DNA of 64,000 nucleotides, taken from Acheta domesticus. Lineage: Eukaryota; Arthropoda; Insecta; Orthoptera; Gryllidae. The notes beneath the pieces were generated by a model. The model saw nothing but the letters and a program-made list of their open reading frames with translations, did no database searches and was not told where the DNA came from. The translations under genes were made by a program, and so were the position numbers. The DNA lies in NCBI GenBank assembly GCA_031308135.1, contig JAHLJT010008446.1:168192364-168256363 (forward strand), read 5' to 3'. Positions 22,696 to 33,500 of this stretch are shown here, one piece after another; the stretch's first letter is position 1, and the number at the start of each line of letters is the position of its first letter.

Positions 22696-22795
22696 NNNNN
22701 NNNNNNNNNNNNNNNNNNNNNNNNNNNNNNNNNNNNNNNNNNNNNNNNNNNNNNNNNNNNNNNNNNNNNNNNNNNNNNNNNNNNNNNNNNNNNNN
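22696..22795. other. Assembly gap (100 N)
   Basis: One hundred consecutive N, a typical placeholder for a gap of unknown size. Sequences on its two sides are different elements in opposite orientation, so contiguity is not assured. Confidence 1.
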
Positions 22796-23775
22796 GGGTC
22801 CTATTCGCACACTCCGTAGCACCCCCAACATTCTCGATCGGGGAAAGGCCTGGCAATGCGGCTGGCCATTGCAGAGTATCCACGGCTGCAAGGCATGCTC
22901 GGGAGATGGCTGGGGTATGCGGACGCGCGTTTTCTTGTTGAAACAGGGCATGGGCGTGGGCGTTCACGACCGGCAGAGCCACCGGTTGAAGGATCTCCTG
23001 AACGTACCGTGCGGTTGTCACGGTGCCCTCCGAGGAACACTAACGGAGAACGGGCACCATACGATATCGCCCCACATCACACCAGGCTGGAGGGACGTGT
23101 GATGGGACACCACAAATCGCTCGTCGTGGCGCTCCCCACTGCGCCTCCAGACACGGACCCGGTGGTTGCCGCCATCAAGGCAGAAGCGTGACTCGTCGCT
23201 GATGATGACACATTGCAAGTCTGCATTGCCCCAGGTTCGTCGTTCCCGACACCAGGCGAGTCTGTAGCAACGTTGCTGGGGTGTGAGGGGCAGGCGTCTA
23301 ACGGTCAGCGTACGGCGAGCCCTGCGTTGTGCAGCCACCTGCCAGTGCTACTGGCACTTACAGGATGTGACAGTGCAGGCTGCACAGCCGGCTGAATCAC
23401 CGCTGAAGCCCCTACAGTTGTCGATGGATCTGGTCGCCCGTGGCGTACCATCCGTAGGTCCTCCCTCCTCGTGGTGCGTGGCGGACGTCCAGATCCTGCA
23501 TATCGTGTGTGCGTGCCTTCCTCAATCCATTGCCGCCAACAGCGGGCGATGGTGGTGTCCGTACGACCGGTGTGACGCGCAATAGGGCGACGGGACCAAC
23601 CAGCCTCCCGCACACCCTTGGTGCGACCCCTCTCGAAAGTTTCTATCTGGACAACCGGCTGTCGAACACGTCGCCTAGGCGTAGTGCACGTGCAGGTGAA
23701 GCTCTGGCTATGATACCCGATGTCGCAATGGCCGGCGCGGCCGTTTGAGGCCCTCTTTTCTCGACTGGTGGGCAC
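22796..23775 (-). pseudogene. Tc1-like transposase, GC-rich, frameshifted and cut by the gap
   Basis: Read from 23775 down. The N-terminal HTH region (IETFERGRTKGVREAGWSRR, then a homeodomain-like second helix DTTIARCWRQWIEEG and SGRPPRTTRREDL) is in one frame to about 23305. The next frame has the first catalytic block (CVIISDESRFCL) and the SGER region. A third frame from about 23020 has FQQENARPHT and LSPIENV. The expected second catalytic Asp (QQDNARPHT in most Tc1 proteins) reads Glu here (GAA), and the third catalytic residue is the E of PIENV. Two frameshifts and the N gap truncate it. The role is cut-and-paste transposition at TA. Its GC content is far above the flanks. Terminal repeats were not confirmed. 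Confidence 0.8.
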
Positions 23776-23829
23776 GACGTCACTCCCTTACCCCCGACCC
23801 GCCAGTGCGCGGCCGACCGTGAAAAACTA

Positions 23830-24719
23830 AATCATTGGTTTAGTGAATGGTGTGCAAAATACCCACCAAGGTTGCAGCGGATCAGCAGGATCCTTCCGGG
23901 TGCAGCTTTTTTTATGACGATGAGTGTATATATTTGGCATAGTAAGGTGTGAAGGGACACTTCTATTTATTGCCCTGTGGAAGTCCCTGTTGGCACGTCC
24001 TTGAGGGGTGACGCTCCAGCAGCAAAACAGCAAGTAGACATTTATATTATATTTAATTTCTCAGAATCATCTCGGTGTCCCACTTTGTAACTTACAAGAC
24101 TTATGTAGAACTTTTCAGAGATAATTGTTTTTTTTTCCTTCTTCGAATTTTTAAACTGACGAAATTTAAAATACGTCAAAAATTATTTTTGTAAAATTTA
24201 ATGAATTCAATACATACATCAAATGAAAGAGCATCTTTTGTCTTTAATGTCGCAAAATATTACATTTGTCACAATTACAACACGAGTTAAAAATAATTAA
24301 CTAGTGATGAAAGCATTTGTTCGAAAATTTTGAAAATTAATATAATCTCGAAGAATAATATTTGTGAGAGAATGAAAAACATGTTTCATATTTTTGCTTA
24401 TAGTTTTCACAGAAAAGTTTAAAAATCTGGGACATTAAGGTCAAATTTTACTTAAATTTGTGCGATTTGACGAGGAATGACCCAAATGCGCTCGGTTTCT
24501 TGAAGTGATAAAAGTAGAGCTGGGGTAAATTATTAGTTTGTTAGCAATGTAGAAAAATCATGTCTGGAGTTCGTTAACCGATTCAAATATGTTTTCTACA
24601 ACTCTAGAACGAAAATGTCTAGTTTTTCAAATGTTTCTAATCTCCCGCTTTTAAAAATGTAATTATTTAACTCTTATTCACTTTTCAACTATTTATGATT
24701 AAATGTTGGGAAGGGATTC
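23830..24719. other. No gene seen
   Basis: AT-rich non-coding DNA. No ORF above 70 codons, no tRNA-like boxes and no long repeat were noticed. Confidence 0.5.
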
Positions 24720-24824
24720 TGGAACAAGAAAACGTGTGCGGATTATCTTCTCCCCCATTCGTCACATACATTCGAAAAATACTTTATAATGTTAGGAATA
24801 TACATTCTCGTTTTAACGACATTC

Positions 24825-25215
24825 AATATGAAGATATTGCAGCAATATGAATGTATGTGAAATCATTTTGAAACCAAAGAGCGCCCAACTGGCGCTCTCT
24901 CCGGGGTGTGGTGCCCTCCCAGGTATTACATCACGCTCTTGGCCTAAGCTTCTATTACTGAGTTTTCTGCATTCGGCCCTACGCTTCAACACTCGTTCAA
25001 TGGGGTCTTCGGTGACGCAACTAATTGGTGGAGGAGTCTTGCCGAGCGCTGTGCGGTGTCTCGAGGGGAATCCCAATTTGCTGTCTTCGTCTGACACTAG
25101 CAGTAACTTAATTTTATGAATTTCGTGTTATTGAAAGTACACAAGTTGTTAATCGTCGAATATATTATTTGTGTGTGGAGAATGTTTTCATTTGATGTTA
25201 GGTTTGTTGATTCCA
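24825..25215. repeat. Dispersed repeat D, copy 1 (flanks with a unique core)
   Basis: 24825-24880 (ATATTGCAGCAA ... GAAATCATTTTGAAA) aligns with 46711-46765. 25165-25215 (TTTTCATTTGATGTTAGGTT onward) aligns with 47107-47155. The cores between the flanks do not obviously align. Either an old repeat received different insertions, or the cores have diverged beyond recognition. Confidence 0.45.
24930..25096 (-). CDS. Possible internal exon of an unidentified host gene
   Basis: A 167-bp open segment is framed on the minus strand by an acceptor-like ...TTACTGCTAG (ending 25097) and a donor-like GAT followed by GTAATAC at 24929. It encodes SDEDSKLGFPSRHRTALGK, TPPPISCVTEDPIERVLKRR and AECRKLSNRSLGQERD. 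This hydrophilic, low-repeat sequence looks more like real protein than a random frame, and its GC content exceeds the flanks. I do not recognise the family. It sits inside a repeat-flanked segment, so a chance ORF in a mobile element remains possible. Confidence 0.3.
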
Positions 25216-25327
25216 AATGTACACTTTACTTCTTTATCTAAAGTTGGTCGTTCTGGAAGGATGTCTCTTTGTCTCTCATGGTGTGTGCATATATTCGCCT
25301 ACAGATTGAGAGCGCTGGTGTGAATAC

Positions 25328-25330
<3 letters not shown>

Positions 25331-25369
<39 letters not shown>

Positions 25370-25442
25370 GTGTGTGTGTGTGTGTGTGAGGGTGTGTGTG
25401 TGTGTGTGAGGGTGTGTGTGTGTGTGTGTGTGTGAGGGTGTG
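25331..25442. repeat. (TG)n microsatellite with GAGGG interruptions
   Basis: TG tracts of varied length are separated by GAGGG four times. The 108-codon minus-strand frame across it is His/Thr-rich and is a repeat artefact. Confidence 0.95.
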
Positions 25443-25499
25443 TAAGGATCTTTCAATATTTCAAAATATACGGGGATAGTGAAATTCTCGAAATAAAAT

Positions 25500-26140
25500 A
25501 ATTTTTTTTGTGTAAAACGTGTCCAATCAATAGCGGTTGTTTCAAAGTGCTGGAGTGCGATCACCGTATTTTCGAAACCAAGTTCTTTTTTCTTTTGTAT
25601 GATTTATATTACCGTCAATTGTCTCAATGCGTAGCTAATACAAAACGTGAGCGCCCAGTGGAAATCAAGCCAGAACCACGTGTGCGGAAGGTGTATTACG
25701 GACGGATTAAAATATACGTACTTGTTTTGTGCATTTTAGTTTACAAAATAATGCAGACAAATATTACAAACAATTATTTCATTTTATTGTGTAACGTACG
25801 ACAATGCCTTCTTTCTCTTTATTCTCGACATTTTCAGTGCCTTTTTAGGTGTCTAAAAGACGTTTTTTTAGTGCGTAAACATCCGATGTCTAGATATGAG
25901 AAATAATGTGTAAGCTGTTAATTTTTATGATATCCTTAATCCATGTTTGATCATCAGCCAAATATTCAGCGTTTTACTTGTTCATAATACATTTTTTAGA
26001 AATAAATCCTCCATGTTTTTCAAATGTGCTTTTCAATGTTTGTACACCCATCCATGAGCCTATTTACGAGAAAGGGCTCTCACCAATTTTTAAAATAAAA
26101 TTGTTTTAAAATAAATTTATTCCTTTGTGCACCCACCATC
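25500..26140. other. Unidentified 132-codon ORF; no supported gene
   Basis: An open frame at 25508-25906 (+) begins MCKTCPINSGCFKVLECDH and includes RPVEIKPEPRVRKVYYGRIK. It has hydrophobic stretches but no domain I recognise. No splice sites or repeats support it. I leave it as unproven. Confidence 0.2.
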
Positions 26141-26146
26141 AGAATA

Positions 26147-26182
26147 TACGAGGGTCACTTCAAAAGTAACGCACAACAATTT
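26147..26182. repeat. Mariner-type terminal repeat (one end)
   Basis: TACGAGGGTCACTTCAAAAG followed by TAACGCACAAC resembles the terminal inverted repeat of mariner-like elements, and lies just 3' of the transposase remnant on the minus strand. The matching 5' terminal repeat was not found. Confidence 0.5.
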
Positions 26183-26237
26183 TTTAAACATTCAATTTAT
26201 TTTCATACCTTTGCTCCTTTTACTTTATATTCATCCA

Positions 26238-26755
26238 TCATTTAGGAAAAAGTTGCTTCTGCAGATAATCGCCGTCTCTTTCTACTGTCTTACGACACCT
26301 TGAAACAACGGCATGTATATCCGCACGGTAGAAGTCTGGGCCAGCACGTCTGAACTACTTTTTAATACCCTTCACAATGGAGTCATCTCCTGGAACCCAA
26401 CTGACAAACCGTTTTCAATTTCAGTTCTTTCAATATTCTGCACATAGTAGCTTCCCCTACACCCACTTTCATTGACAACTCTTTCATGGTTACATGTTTG
26501 TCAAAATGAGGTTGTGAATGCTCTGCACATTGTCAGGAGAACGTCAAGAGTGCGGCTTGTCTCTGCGAGGGAGATCCGGAATATTCCCTTCCACTAATTC
26601 ACCAGATAATCTCGAAGCCCACACACTAACTGTACTGCGATCAACAGCATTATCTCCATACACATATTTTAACCTCTTGTGAATGTTTGTCACTGCCTCG
26701 TTTCCACAACACGGTTTTCGATGAACAGCTAATGCAGCAGCCTCTTAAACGAGTG
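26238..26755 (-). pseudogene. Mariner-like transposase relic, catalytic core deleted
   Basis: On the minus strand from about 26755: VHRKPCCGNEAVTNIHKRLK, then YGDNAVDRSTVSVWASRLSG and NIPDLPRRDKPHS. This is the paired HTH region and linker of a mariner transposase, ending in a stop. Degenerate sequence follows. The C-terminus then appears: FRRAGPDFYRADIHAVVSRC, then RKTVERDGDYLQKQLFPK, stop at 26238-26240. The middle, which would contain the DDE/D catalytic residues, is mostly missing: only about 500 bp remain where a full mariner gene has about 1 kb. Confidence 0.65.
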
Positions 26756-26884
26756 CTACGAGAGCAACACGCGGAAACAAGTTGTACTTGATTTGAATTC
26801 GAGTGAAAAGAATTACTCTACGACATCAGTAAAGAGCAAAGGCGTAGAAAAAACGTAAACCGGGACTTTAGAAAATACATCTGC

Positions 26885-27118
26885 CAAATACGTCATCGGT
26901 CAGTGAGATCGCTTTCCAGGACCCAACCCCGGTTCGATTCCCAGTCAGGCAAGAATATTAGTGTGCGGTTTCCTTGCAATGTCCCAGTATATGTTGCTGT
27001 GTGATGTCTATGTGCTAACCACACGTATCCCGTAACCCATGGCGGAAAGGCCGGGACGCCGCTGGTAGGCCCAGGCTTCGTCGGAAGCTATTGCGCCAAA
27101 GTACATACATACATATTT
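26885..27118 (+). mobile_element. tRNA-derived SINE with (CATA)n tail
   Basis: GGTTCGATTCC at 26931-26941 is a good RNA polymerase III B box, preceded by an A-box-like CGGTCAGTGAGATCGC at about 26897. A ~140-bp body follows with AAAGGCCGGGACGCCGCTGG. The end is a short tandem TACATACATACATA at about 27101-27114. Such a tail suggests mobilisation by a LINE that recognises a simple-repeat 3' end. The parent tRNA and partner LINE were not identified. Confidence 0.55.
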
Positions 27119-27119
27119 T

Positions 27120-28020
27120 TGACGTTATCGATATCTTTTGAGTATCTTTCGTGGTAATAGCTCGTTAACGATAGAATGCCTTGCTGTTGGCGCGATCTTC
27201 TGTAGGAGCAGGATACAGGTCTTCCTGTATCCCATTGTGTTTGCATCACTTGTCTAAACATCCAAAATTGTGTTTCCATCATTTGTATAAACATTGCGAA
27301 AATTTCATTTGTGGTGACTACCAGTGCACTACCTTACATTTAAGTACAAATTTGATTACCTATTTATCAGAGAGTAATGTGGCATTAACTCCATTGATGT
27401 GTTTTATGTTACTTATCACGAACGGAAATGCAAAATAAGTGACGTTGATGGGGAGAATTTGTGACAGCTTTCCGCAATTATTGCAGTGTACATTATTTTA
27501 AGAGATTAATTATGCTGTTTTATATGATTAATTATGCAGTATTCATAATGCCACGCCAATGTGTTTCTCATGATGGAGGTCAGAGTAAACGTACTAACCA
27601 GAAATGTATACACCAGGTGAAACGTACATTTCTGAAGCACGAAGAGGTCAACCGTCTTAAGAAGCAAAAGCACCAAGAATTTAGCTCGGTCAGTCCAAAC
27701 AGTCCAACAATGCGTAACGACCACCAACTTCCTTCTCTGATTCTGAGTAAACTTCTTCTCAGTCACATGTGTTGCCTAAAGGGAACAGCAACACATCTAC
27801 CCCTCAATTGCATTCTGGATATGGAAAATTCTCTATTGGATCGTTCATTGTCGTGTACATTGGTCGATGCTACAGGAAGTGGTAACAGAAGATGAAGATG
27901 AGTATAATAATATGCATGGTAAAGAGTGGTAAACCACTAAATGATTGTCTTATCGGTTCAGTTGGACTAGATCACCCAATCCATTCCATGTAAAAATAGC
28001 CCACATCATTATAAAGTTTG
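27120..28020. other. No supported gene; one 144-codon ORF
   Basis: The ORF at 27461-27895 (+) begins MTAFRNYCSVHYFKRLIML and has a basic middle (HQVKRTFLKHEEVNRLKKQK). I recognise no domain and no splice or repeat support, so I do not call a gene. Confidence 0.25.
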
Positions 28021-28029
28021 CAGTGTCTT

Positions 28030-28690
28030 GTTGACAACTTGGGTCCACGGCTTCGTGGAGTCTGCGCCACACACAAACCCTACCATCAGCTCTTACCAAC
28101 TGAAATCGAGACTCCTCTGACTTTCCAGTCGTCTAGGGTCCCAATCGATACGGTCACGGGTCCAGGAGAAGCGCTGCAGGCGATATCGTGAGGTTAGCAA
28201 AGGCACTCGAGTCTTTCTTCTGATGCCGTAGCCCATTAAATCCATATTTCACAGCGCTGCCCTAACAATTACGTTTGTCACACATTAATTTCTGAGGTTA
28301 TTTCACGTAGTGATGCTTGTCTTAGCACTGACAACTCTACACAAACACTGCTGCTCTCGGTCATTAAGTGAAAGCCGTCGGCCACTGCGCTATCTATGGT
28401 GAGACCTTATGCCTGAAATTAGGTATTCTCGCCACACTCTTGACACTGTGGACACTTCCAAAATGGAATGTCTTATAGGTCGAGCTCCAAATCCCAATTA
28501 CGCATTCAAAGTCTTAATTTCCGTCGTGCCGAATGTCCGAATCCTTCATGTCCGAAACCTTTTCACATAAATCACTCTAGTACAAATGAAATCTCTACCA
28601 ATGCCCTTTTGTATGTGATATTACGGCCATCTGTATATTTGCACATTGCTATCCCACGACTTTTGACACCTCAGTGTATATATAATGTAG
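28030..28690. repeat. Possible dispersed repeat fragment
   Basis: This stretch is GC-richer than its flanks and reads like repeat-derived sequence: blocks such as GGTATTCTCGCCACACTCTTG and CGCTATCCCACGACTTTTG remind me of repeats seen in insect genomes. There is no second copy in the window and no long ORF, so the call is tentative. Confidence 0.3.
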
Positions 28691-28914
28691 GCAATAATGG
28701 CCTCGCACCTGTATTAATTTTATTTCGTTTTTTTAAAAATTACTTTCTGGTATTATTGATTACTGTTTGTGTGTTTTTGATAAAACTTTCATTACTTTGA
28801 TTAGATGCAAGGGAGATCCTATTTTCTCCGCAATATTTCAGAGTGTACTTGATCAAATGGCATATTCATATTCTATAAAACATATATAGGTTTGCAAGTT
28901 AAACTTTATTATCA

Positions 28915-29060
28915 CTATTAGCTGCCTCATTATTATTACATTCTCTTGGAAGGTTCTTCCTTTTCTGAAGTCATTTTGTTCATCCAATAATAGAACATCA
29001 GCAATTCCCTTTAACTTATTGTTAATAATTCTTGCATACAGTTTGTAGGTGGAGTTAAGG
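28915..29060 (-). pseudogene. LINE reverse transcriptase fragment, downstream part
   Basis: On the minus strand this reads LSLLNSTYKLYARIINNKL, then KGIADVLLLDEQNDFRKGRT, then FQENVIIMRQLI. This is the RT segment with the LLN..YK...I..RL and EEQ.GFRKGRS motifs. It fits directly downstream, in protein order, of the fragment at 30674-31024, apart from about 20 missing residues. A ~1.6-kb insertion separates the two. Confidence 0.7.
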
Positions 29061-29063
29061 AGG

Positions 29064-30645
29064 CTTAGGGTCGTATTTACGACCCGCTGCCACGGACCTG
29101 CCAGGAGTAGCAGGCTCCCAGAGTTCGATTTTGCGATTTACGAACGGCCGCCAGCGCCTGGCAGGCCCCTAGCAAGCTCCCAGCAGCGGCTCTCAGCTGG
29201 CAGCGGCCGCAGGTGCTGCCAGCAGCCCGGTTTCCTTGTGCTTCTATTCCTCCGTGCGTTGTGTTGAAGTAGATCTATTTTACACCGACATTGCTTGATT
29301 TTTGTACACTCTTGTACTCTTGATTTACAGCAAACGAGCATTCAGTTTGGAATACTCTATCGGGAACACGGGAACGGGACACATACGACGAATTATTGCT
29401 TACCCTTTCGGACTATTTTTTATATCCGGCATCAACCTTTAGTGTATTTCGCCCGTCTCTTTTGAGTCCCTTTCCGGTACATTTTTGATATGAAAATAGG
29501 ACGCTGAAATGTCCCATTTTTTGTGGCAATGATTTATCAGCATTAAATGCCGTTAACAATATTAAATTTATCTTACATATTCAGTTTTCTTAGCATTTGT
29601 TTATAAAAAATTCAGTGCGACAAGATATTGGGTTTATGTGACACGTAAATAGTGTTTAGATGTCGGTTGTGGTTTCTATGAAGAGAAAATGCAGCTATGG
29701 CGTCATTTCAACTGGTATATGCTTTATCGCTAACAATATCGTCATGGAGAAATTCAATAATCCGATCCTTCTGCTTCTGAGAATTTCTGTATGACGCAAT
29801 CTTAAACTAGGATTCTTTAACTAAGAAACACTGACCTACTTCACAATCAATGAAAGCGCAAATTAAACAAAGAGTATTTTTTATCTCTAATGTTCCTTTC
29901 TACGGGATTCTTTGATTGGCTACTACATCACGAAAGTTATACGTACAAGTATATATGTACTTATTCATTTTTTAAATCTTATTTTCCAAACCAAAATACT
30001 TTTGATGTTACGTCCTCGTTTGCTCCTTTTATAGTTGATGCCAAAAACTAAAATGCCCCGTTTTTATGATTTCAAAATATGATCACCTTAATATAATGGA
30101 GAACAAATAGTTTGAATTCTATGAATTCATGGAAGAAATGAAGAAAGACGACGAATGCCTCGTCGTTATACCCGGAATGCACAAAATTCTATAGAAAGAT
30201 TTCGGGACCGTGAATTTCAATGTCGCTACAGATTTTTGAAATCCACTTATCTCTTCTTTGCTTTTTTTGTGCTATCAAATGCTTTATTCTCCACTATTTC
30301 TTTCCAGTTTTTCGAACCCACTAGAAAAACAGCAAGCAAAAACACACATCACAACCACATCTCGAATGCATATGGAATCAGCTGGAATACGAAAACAAAC
30401 TGCAAACGCATCTCTTACACCAACGATTACTACATTTGTGGAAGTGTTATTGGTTTCAGGTCTTAAGTCACTGCGAATGTACTCAAATTAACTCGATATA
30501 ATAAAACGCGTATCAACGTTTGTATATTCACTTTCATGATAAAATACAGTTCAAAGTAGAAAGAAAAATAATTTCATTTAGATTTATTGATATGCTTCTT
30601 CATCTGGCGTACGAGTCGCAATTTCTCTCTTTTTAAACAGTAATA
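29064..30645 (+). mobile_element. Insertion of ~1.6 kb inside the RT relic
   Basis: The segment separates two consecutive parts of one RT. Its left end begins with a perfect hairpin (GGGTCGTA TT TACGACCC, 29068-29085) and a GC-rich 200 bp. Its right end is a TAA repeat. At 30150-30260 a plus-strand frame reads MPRRYTRNAQNSIERFRDRE then FQCRYRFLKSTY, reminiscent of PIF/Harbinger nuclease N-termini, but too short for certainty. No clear target duplication was found. Confidence 0.4.
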
Positions 30646-30673
30646 TATAATAATAATAATAATAATAATAATC
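30646..30673. repeat. (TAA)n microsatellite
   Basis: About nine TAA units lie at the junction between the 1.6-kb insertion and the RT relic. Confidence 0.9.
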
Positions 30674-31024
30674 TCTATTTTCCAAGATGATGGTATTTCT
30701 TTGGGTTTCCAACATTTACTGATCAGATGTACGAGCCTTAGTTCCAGAAACCGGCACCATATTTATTCCATCAAGCCCTGGTGCTTTTCTATTTATCACT
30801 TATCGTAGGGCTTCGTGCAGTTCTTCCAATGTAAAGTCATCTCCTTGATACGGACTGTAGCTGTGTTTCGTTTTCGTGTGTTCTAGATTGACCTGTACTA
30901 ATGGTTCCGTCAATAATTCTTTGTCATGTTTTATCCAGTCTTCTTTTTCTACAGCGTATAGGCGTGCCGCATCTGCGCCATTCCACGTCAAATCGCACAA
31001 AAAAGACCGAAAGTTGACCTTCAA
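30674..31024 (-). pseudogene. LINE reverse transcriptase fragment, upstream part
   Basis: The minus-strand frame ends in YQGDDFTLEELHEALR. After a stop-containing step it continues INRKAPGLDGINMVPVSGTK and CWKPKEIPSSWKIE, broken off by the TAA repeat. KAPGLDGIN and the P..W motif are RT blocks 0-2 of a non-LTR element. The clade is uncertain. It pairs with 28915-29060. Confidence 0.65.
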
Positions 31025-31659
31025 ATTTTTAATTATTTCCTATTTTTATATGGATCAAATAAGTTAACGTGTATTTTTATTTTTTTCTAACTTTATTATT
31101 TCCGGAAATATTGCATAATGTAATTTGCTAAAAATGACGCGCATCACCAACATAAAAATATCATATATTTGAATATATTAATTATAGAAATTCCGTTTAA
31201 ATTCTATTCAAAACAAAAACATGTTTATTTTTTTAGATTTTGCAAAATATCTAATTTCCTGAATTTTCAATTAAAAAAATTGAAAATTTAATATTTTTGT
31301 AAACTTGATGAGCTAAAAAAATTTTAAAATATTTATAAACGCACTAGAGTAACCAAATTTACTTTCAGGTCTGGACAAAATTCCATTTTCTTCAGCCAAC
31401 TTTTAGCCATTTTTATCATGCGTTCGGTTTCTGCAAAGTGTCGTTTAATTTTATTGTATGTACAACTTTCTTTTAATCTTTCTTCAGTGTTTCTTGATGT
31501 ATTCTGTTAAATTTTCTGTAACCTTCTTGATGTATATGTTTAGCATTACTTCAGTGTTTCCTGTTATGTTATATTGCCTCATATTATCTGCCATACACTT
31601 GAACAATTGTACAATTATATTTTACTTATGTAACTTTTTCAATTTCTAATCCTCATGTA

Positions 31660-31800
31660 CTTACATTTATGCTTTTTTTCAACTTATTCTTATTCTCTTT
31701 TGATTTTATGTTTATGATCTGTATTTTTCTTGTGGTTAGTCTGAAAAGCAGTAATTTAATTACTGAGACTCGCCGTTGTACTTTTTTGTGCAATAAAGTA
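31660..31800 (+). mobile_element. 3' end of a non-LTR retrotransposon
   Basis: The segment ends in a short hairpin region (AGCAGTAATTTAATTACTGA), TTGTGCAATAAAGTATTAT and then a TAA repeat. AATAAA directly before a short tandem tail is typical of LINE 3' ends. The coding part is absent (5' truncated) or unrecognised. Confidence 0.4.
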
Positions 31801-31801
31801 T

Positions 31802-31840
<39 letters not shown>

Positions 31841-31850
31841 TATTATTATT
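31801..31850. repeat. (TAA)n / (TTA)n microsatellite
   Basis: About 13 TAA units followed by a few TTA units, which together form a small palindrome. Confidence 0.95.
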
Positions 31851-32224
31851 AACTTTCAAAAATTGTCAAAATCTCAATTTTCAACGTCTTGTCATGTGTT
31901 GAGTGAAAGTTGTAGATAAGTTTAATAATAACTTTAATACCTGATTTTTCAACTGATGTCGAAGGATTTTCAGTGTGGAGAAATTTCAGAAAGTCGGAGA
32001 TTTCTCCAATTGCAACATTTGTTTATCTTCTCTACATTTATTTCGCAGACATTTGATGAAGTATCTGAAGAGCTTAAATTGTCATTTCATTGATTTCCAT
32101 TGTTTTCACTATATTCACTGGACGTTCCGTTACCTTCGTTATTGCCACGGAAGCTACTGATCTCTACGCTCTCTTCACTAACAAGCCTTTCCGACTCCTT
32201 TTTGTCAGAAACGAATCAAAAAGG

Positions 32225-33500
32225 AGCTCCGTAAAGTTACAATCGCAAAGTTGTCAAAAAAATTTGAAACTAATCTCCAAATTTGTCGCTTTTTTGTTGC
32301 TAATTTGTTACGCAAAACAAAAATTTGTCGCTCTTCATTTGACATTGCTATAACAAATGCTGCTAACTTGATACCAAGTTAGCATCGCAAAAACAAGAAA
32401 ACCAAGAAACTACACAGATAAATTAAAAATTAATTACATGGGAACTTGTCGCTTTTTGTCGCTCAAAACTTACCATAAAACAAAATTTGTTACTCTTCAA
32501 ACAAAGCCAGAAATGTAATCTCCCAAAAACGCTGTTTTTCAACGCAATGTCAGGAAAACCAAGAAATAACAATAATAAGTAAAAAATATTTACATGGGAA
32601 TTTGTCGCTCGAAACCTACCGTAAAAGAAATTCTTTTACTCTTTAAACAATATGCGAGAAATGGAATTTTTCCCAAACGCGATGCTACGTTGATATCAAC
32701 TTACAATCGCAATTTCAAGAAAACCAAGAAATAACAATAATAAGTAAAAAATAGTTACATGAGAATTTGTCGCTTTTTTGTCGCTCGAAACTTACCGTAT
32801 AAGAAATTTTATTACTCTTCAAACAATATGCCAGAAATGGAATTTTTCGCAAAACGGGATCTGATGTGTCGTCAAGTAAGAATCGCAATCTCAAGAAAAC
32901 CGAGAAATAATCTAAATACACAAAAACTTTTTACACGGGAATTTGTCGCTAATTTGTCGCTCAAAACCTATCATAAAACAAGTTTTGCTACTCTTTAAAC
33001 AAAACCGGGAATGTAATTTCCGAAGGCAGCGCTTCTGCACCACAGTGACAGGAAAACCAAAAAATTACTTTAGTAAATAATAAATAATTACATGGTAGTT
33101 TGTCGCTTTTTGTCGCAGTCAACTTACCAAAAAATTAATTTTGTTTCTCTTTGGACAATTGCAGAAATGGAATTTTTCGCAAACGCCTTTCTCACGTTAC
33201 GTCAAGTTAACAAAGGAATCTCAAGAGAACCAAGAAATTTCAGATATAAAGAAAATGTAGGTCCATCAAGCTGGCCCTCCCACTATAGCAGAATCAAACC
33301 AAACTAGTACCAGAATTTTTAACTATTTTATTACTAATTTATTACCCCAAACCCGATTTTTTTACCACTCATCTTCACCCCAAAAACGGGAGGCGGGCCA
33401 GCTTGATATCAAGCTGATCCGCCCACCATAGAATCAAACCAAACTAGTGCCATAATTTTTAACTATTTTATTACTAATTTATTACCGCAAAACTAATTTT
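32225..33500. repeat. Left inverted arm with ~5 tandem subrepeat units
   Basis: TGTCGC-rich unit boundaries fall at about 32450, 32601, 32767, 32945 and 33100. Each unit also has CTCTT(C/T)AAACAA, GAAATGGAATTTTT and AAGAAAACCAAGAAAT. Past 33290 the arm continues as CCAAACTAGT...TTTATTACCGCAAAAC. Within 33300-33500 a CCAAACTAGT...TTATTACC block is itself duplicated. Short ORFs in the arm repeat the same peptide and look non-functional. Confidence 0.75.

Noticed and set aside
25238..25564. Minus-strand 108-codon His/Thr-rich ORF
   Set aside because: It is a translation of the TG microsatellite.
31653..31859. Minus-strand ORF with a poly-Tyr run
   Set aside because: Translation of the TAA/TTA microsatellite and the LINE 3' end.
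32759..32998. Plus-strand ORFs in the foldback arms (also 41601-42007)
   Set aside because: They re-read the same subrepeat in different units, with no start or domain conservation.
32225..33300. Regularly spaced repeats that superficially suggest a CRISPR array
   Set aside because: The units are ~145-178 bp, similar throughout with no unique spacers, and the setting is eukaryotic. They are transposon arm subrepeats.
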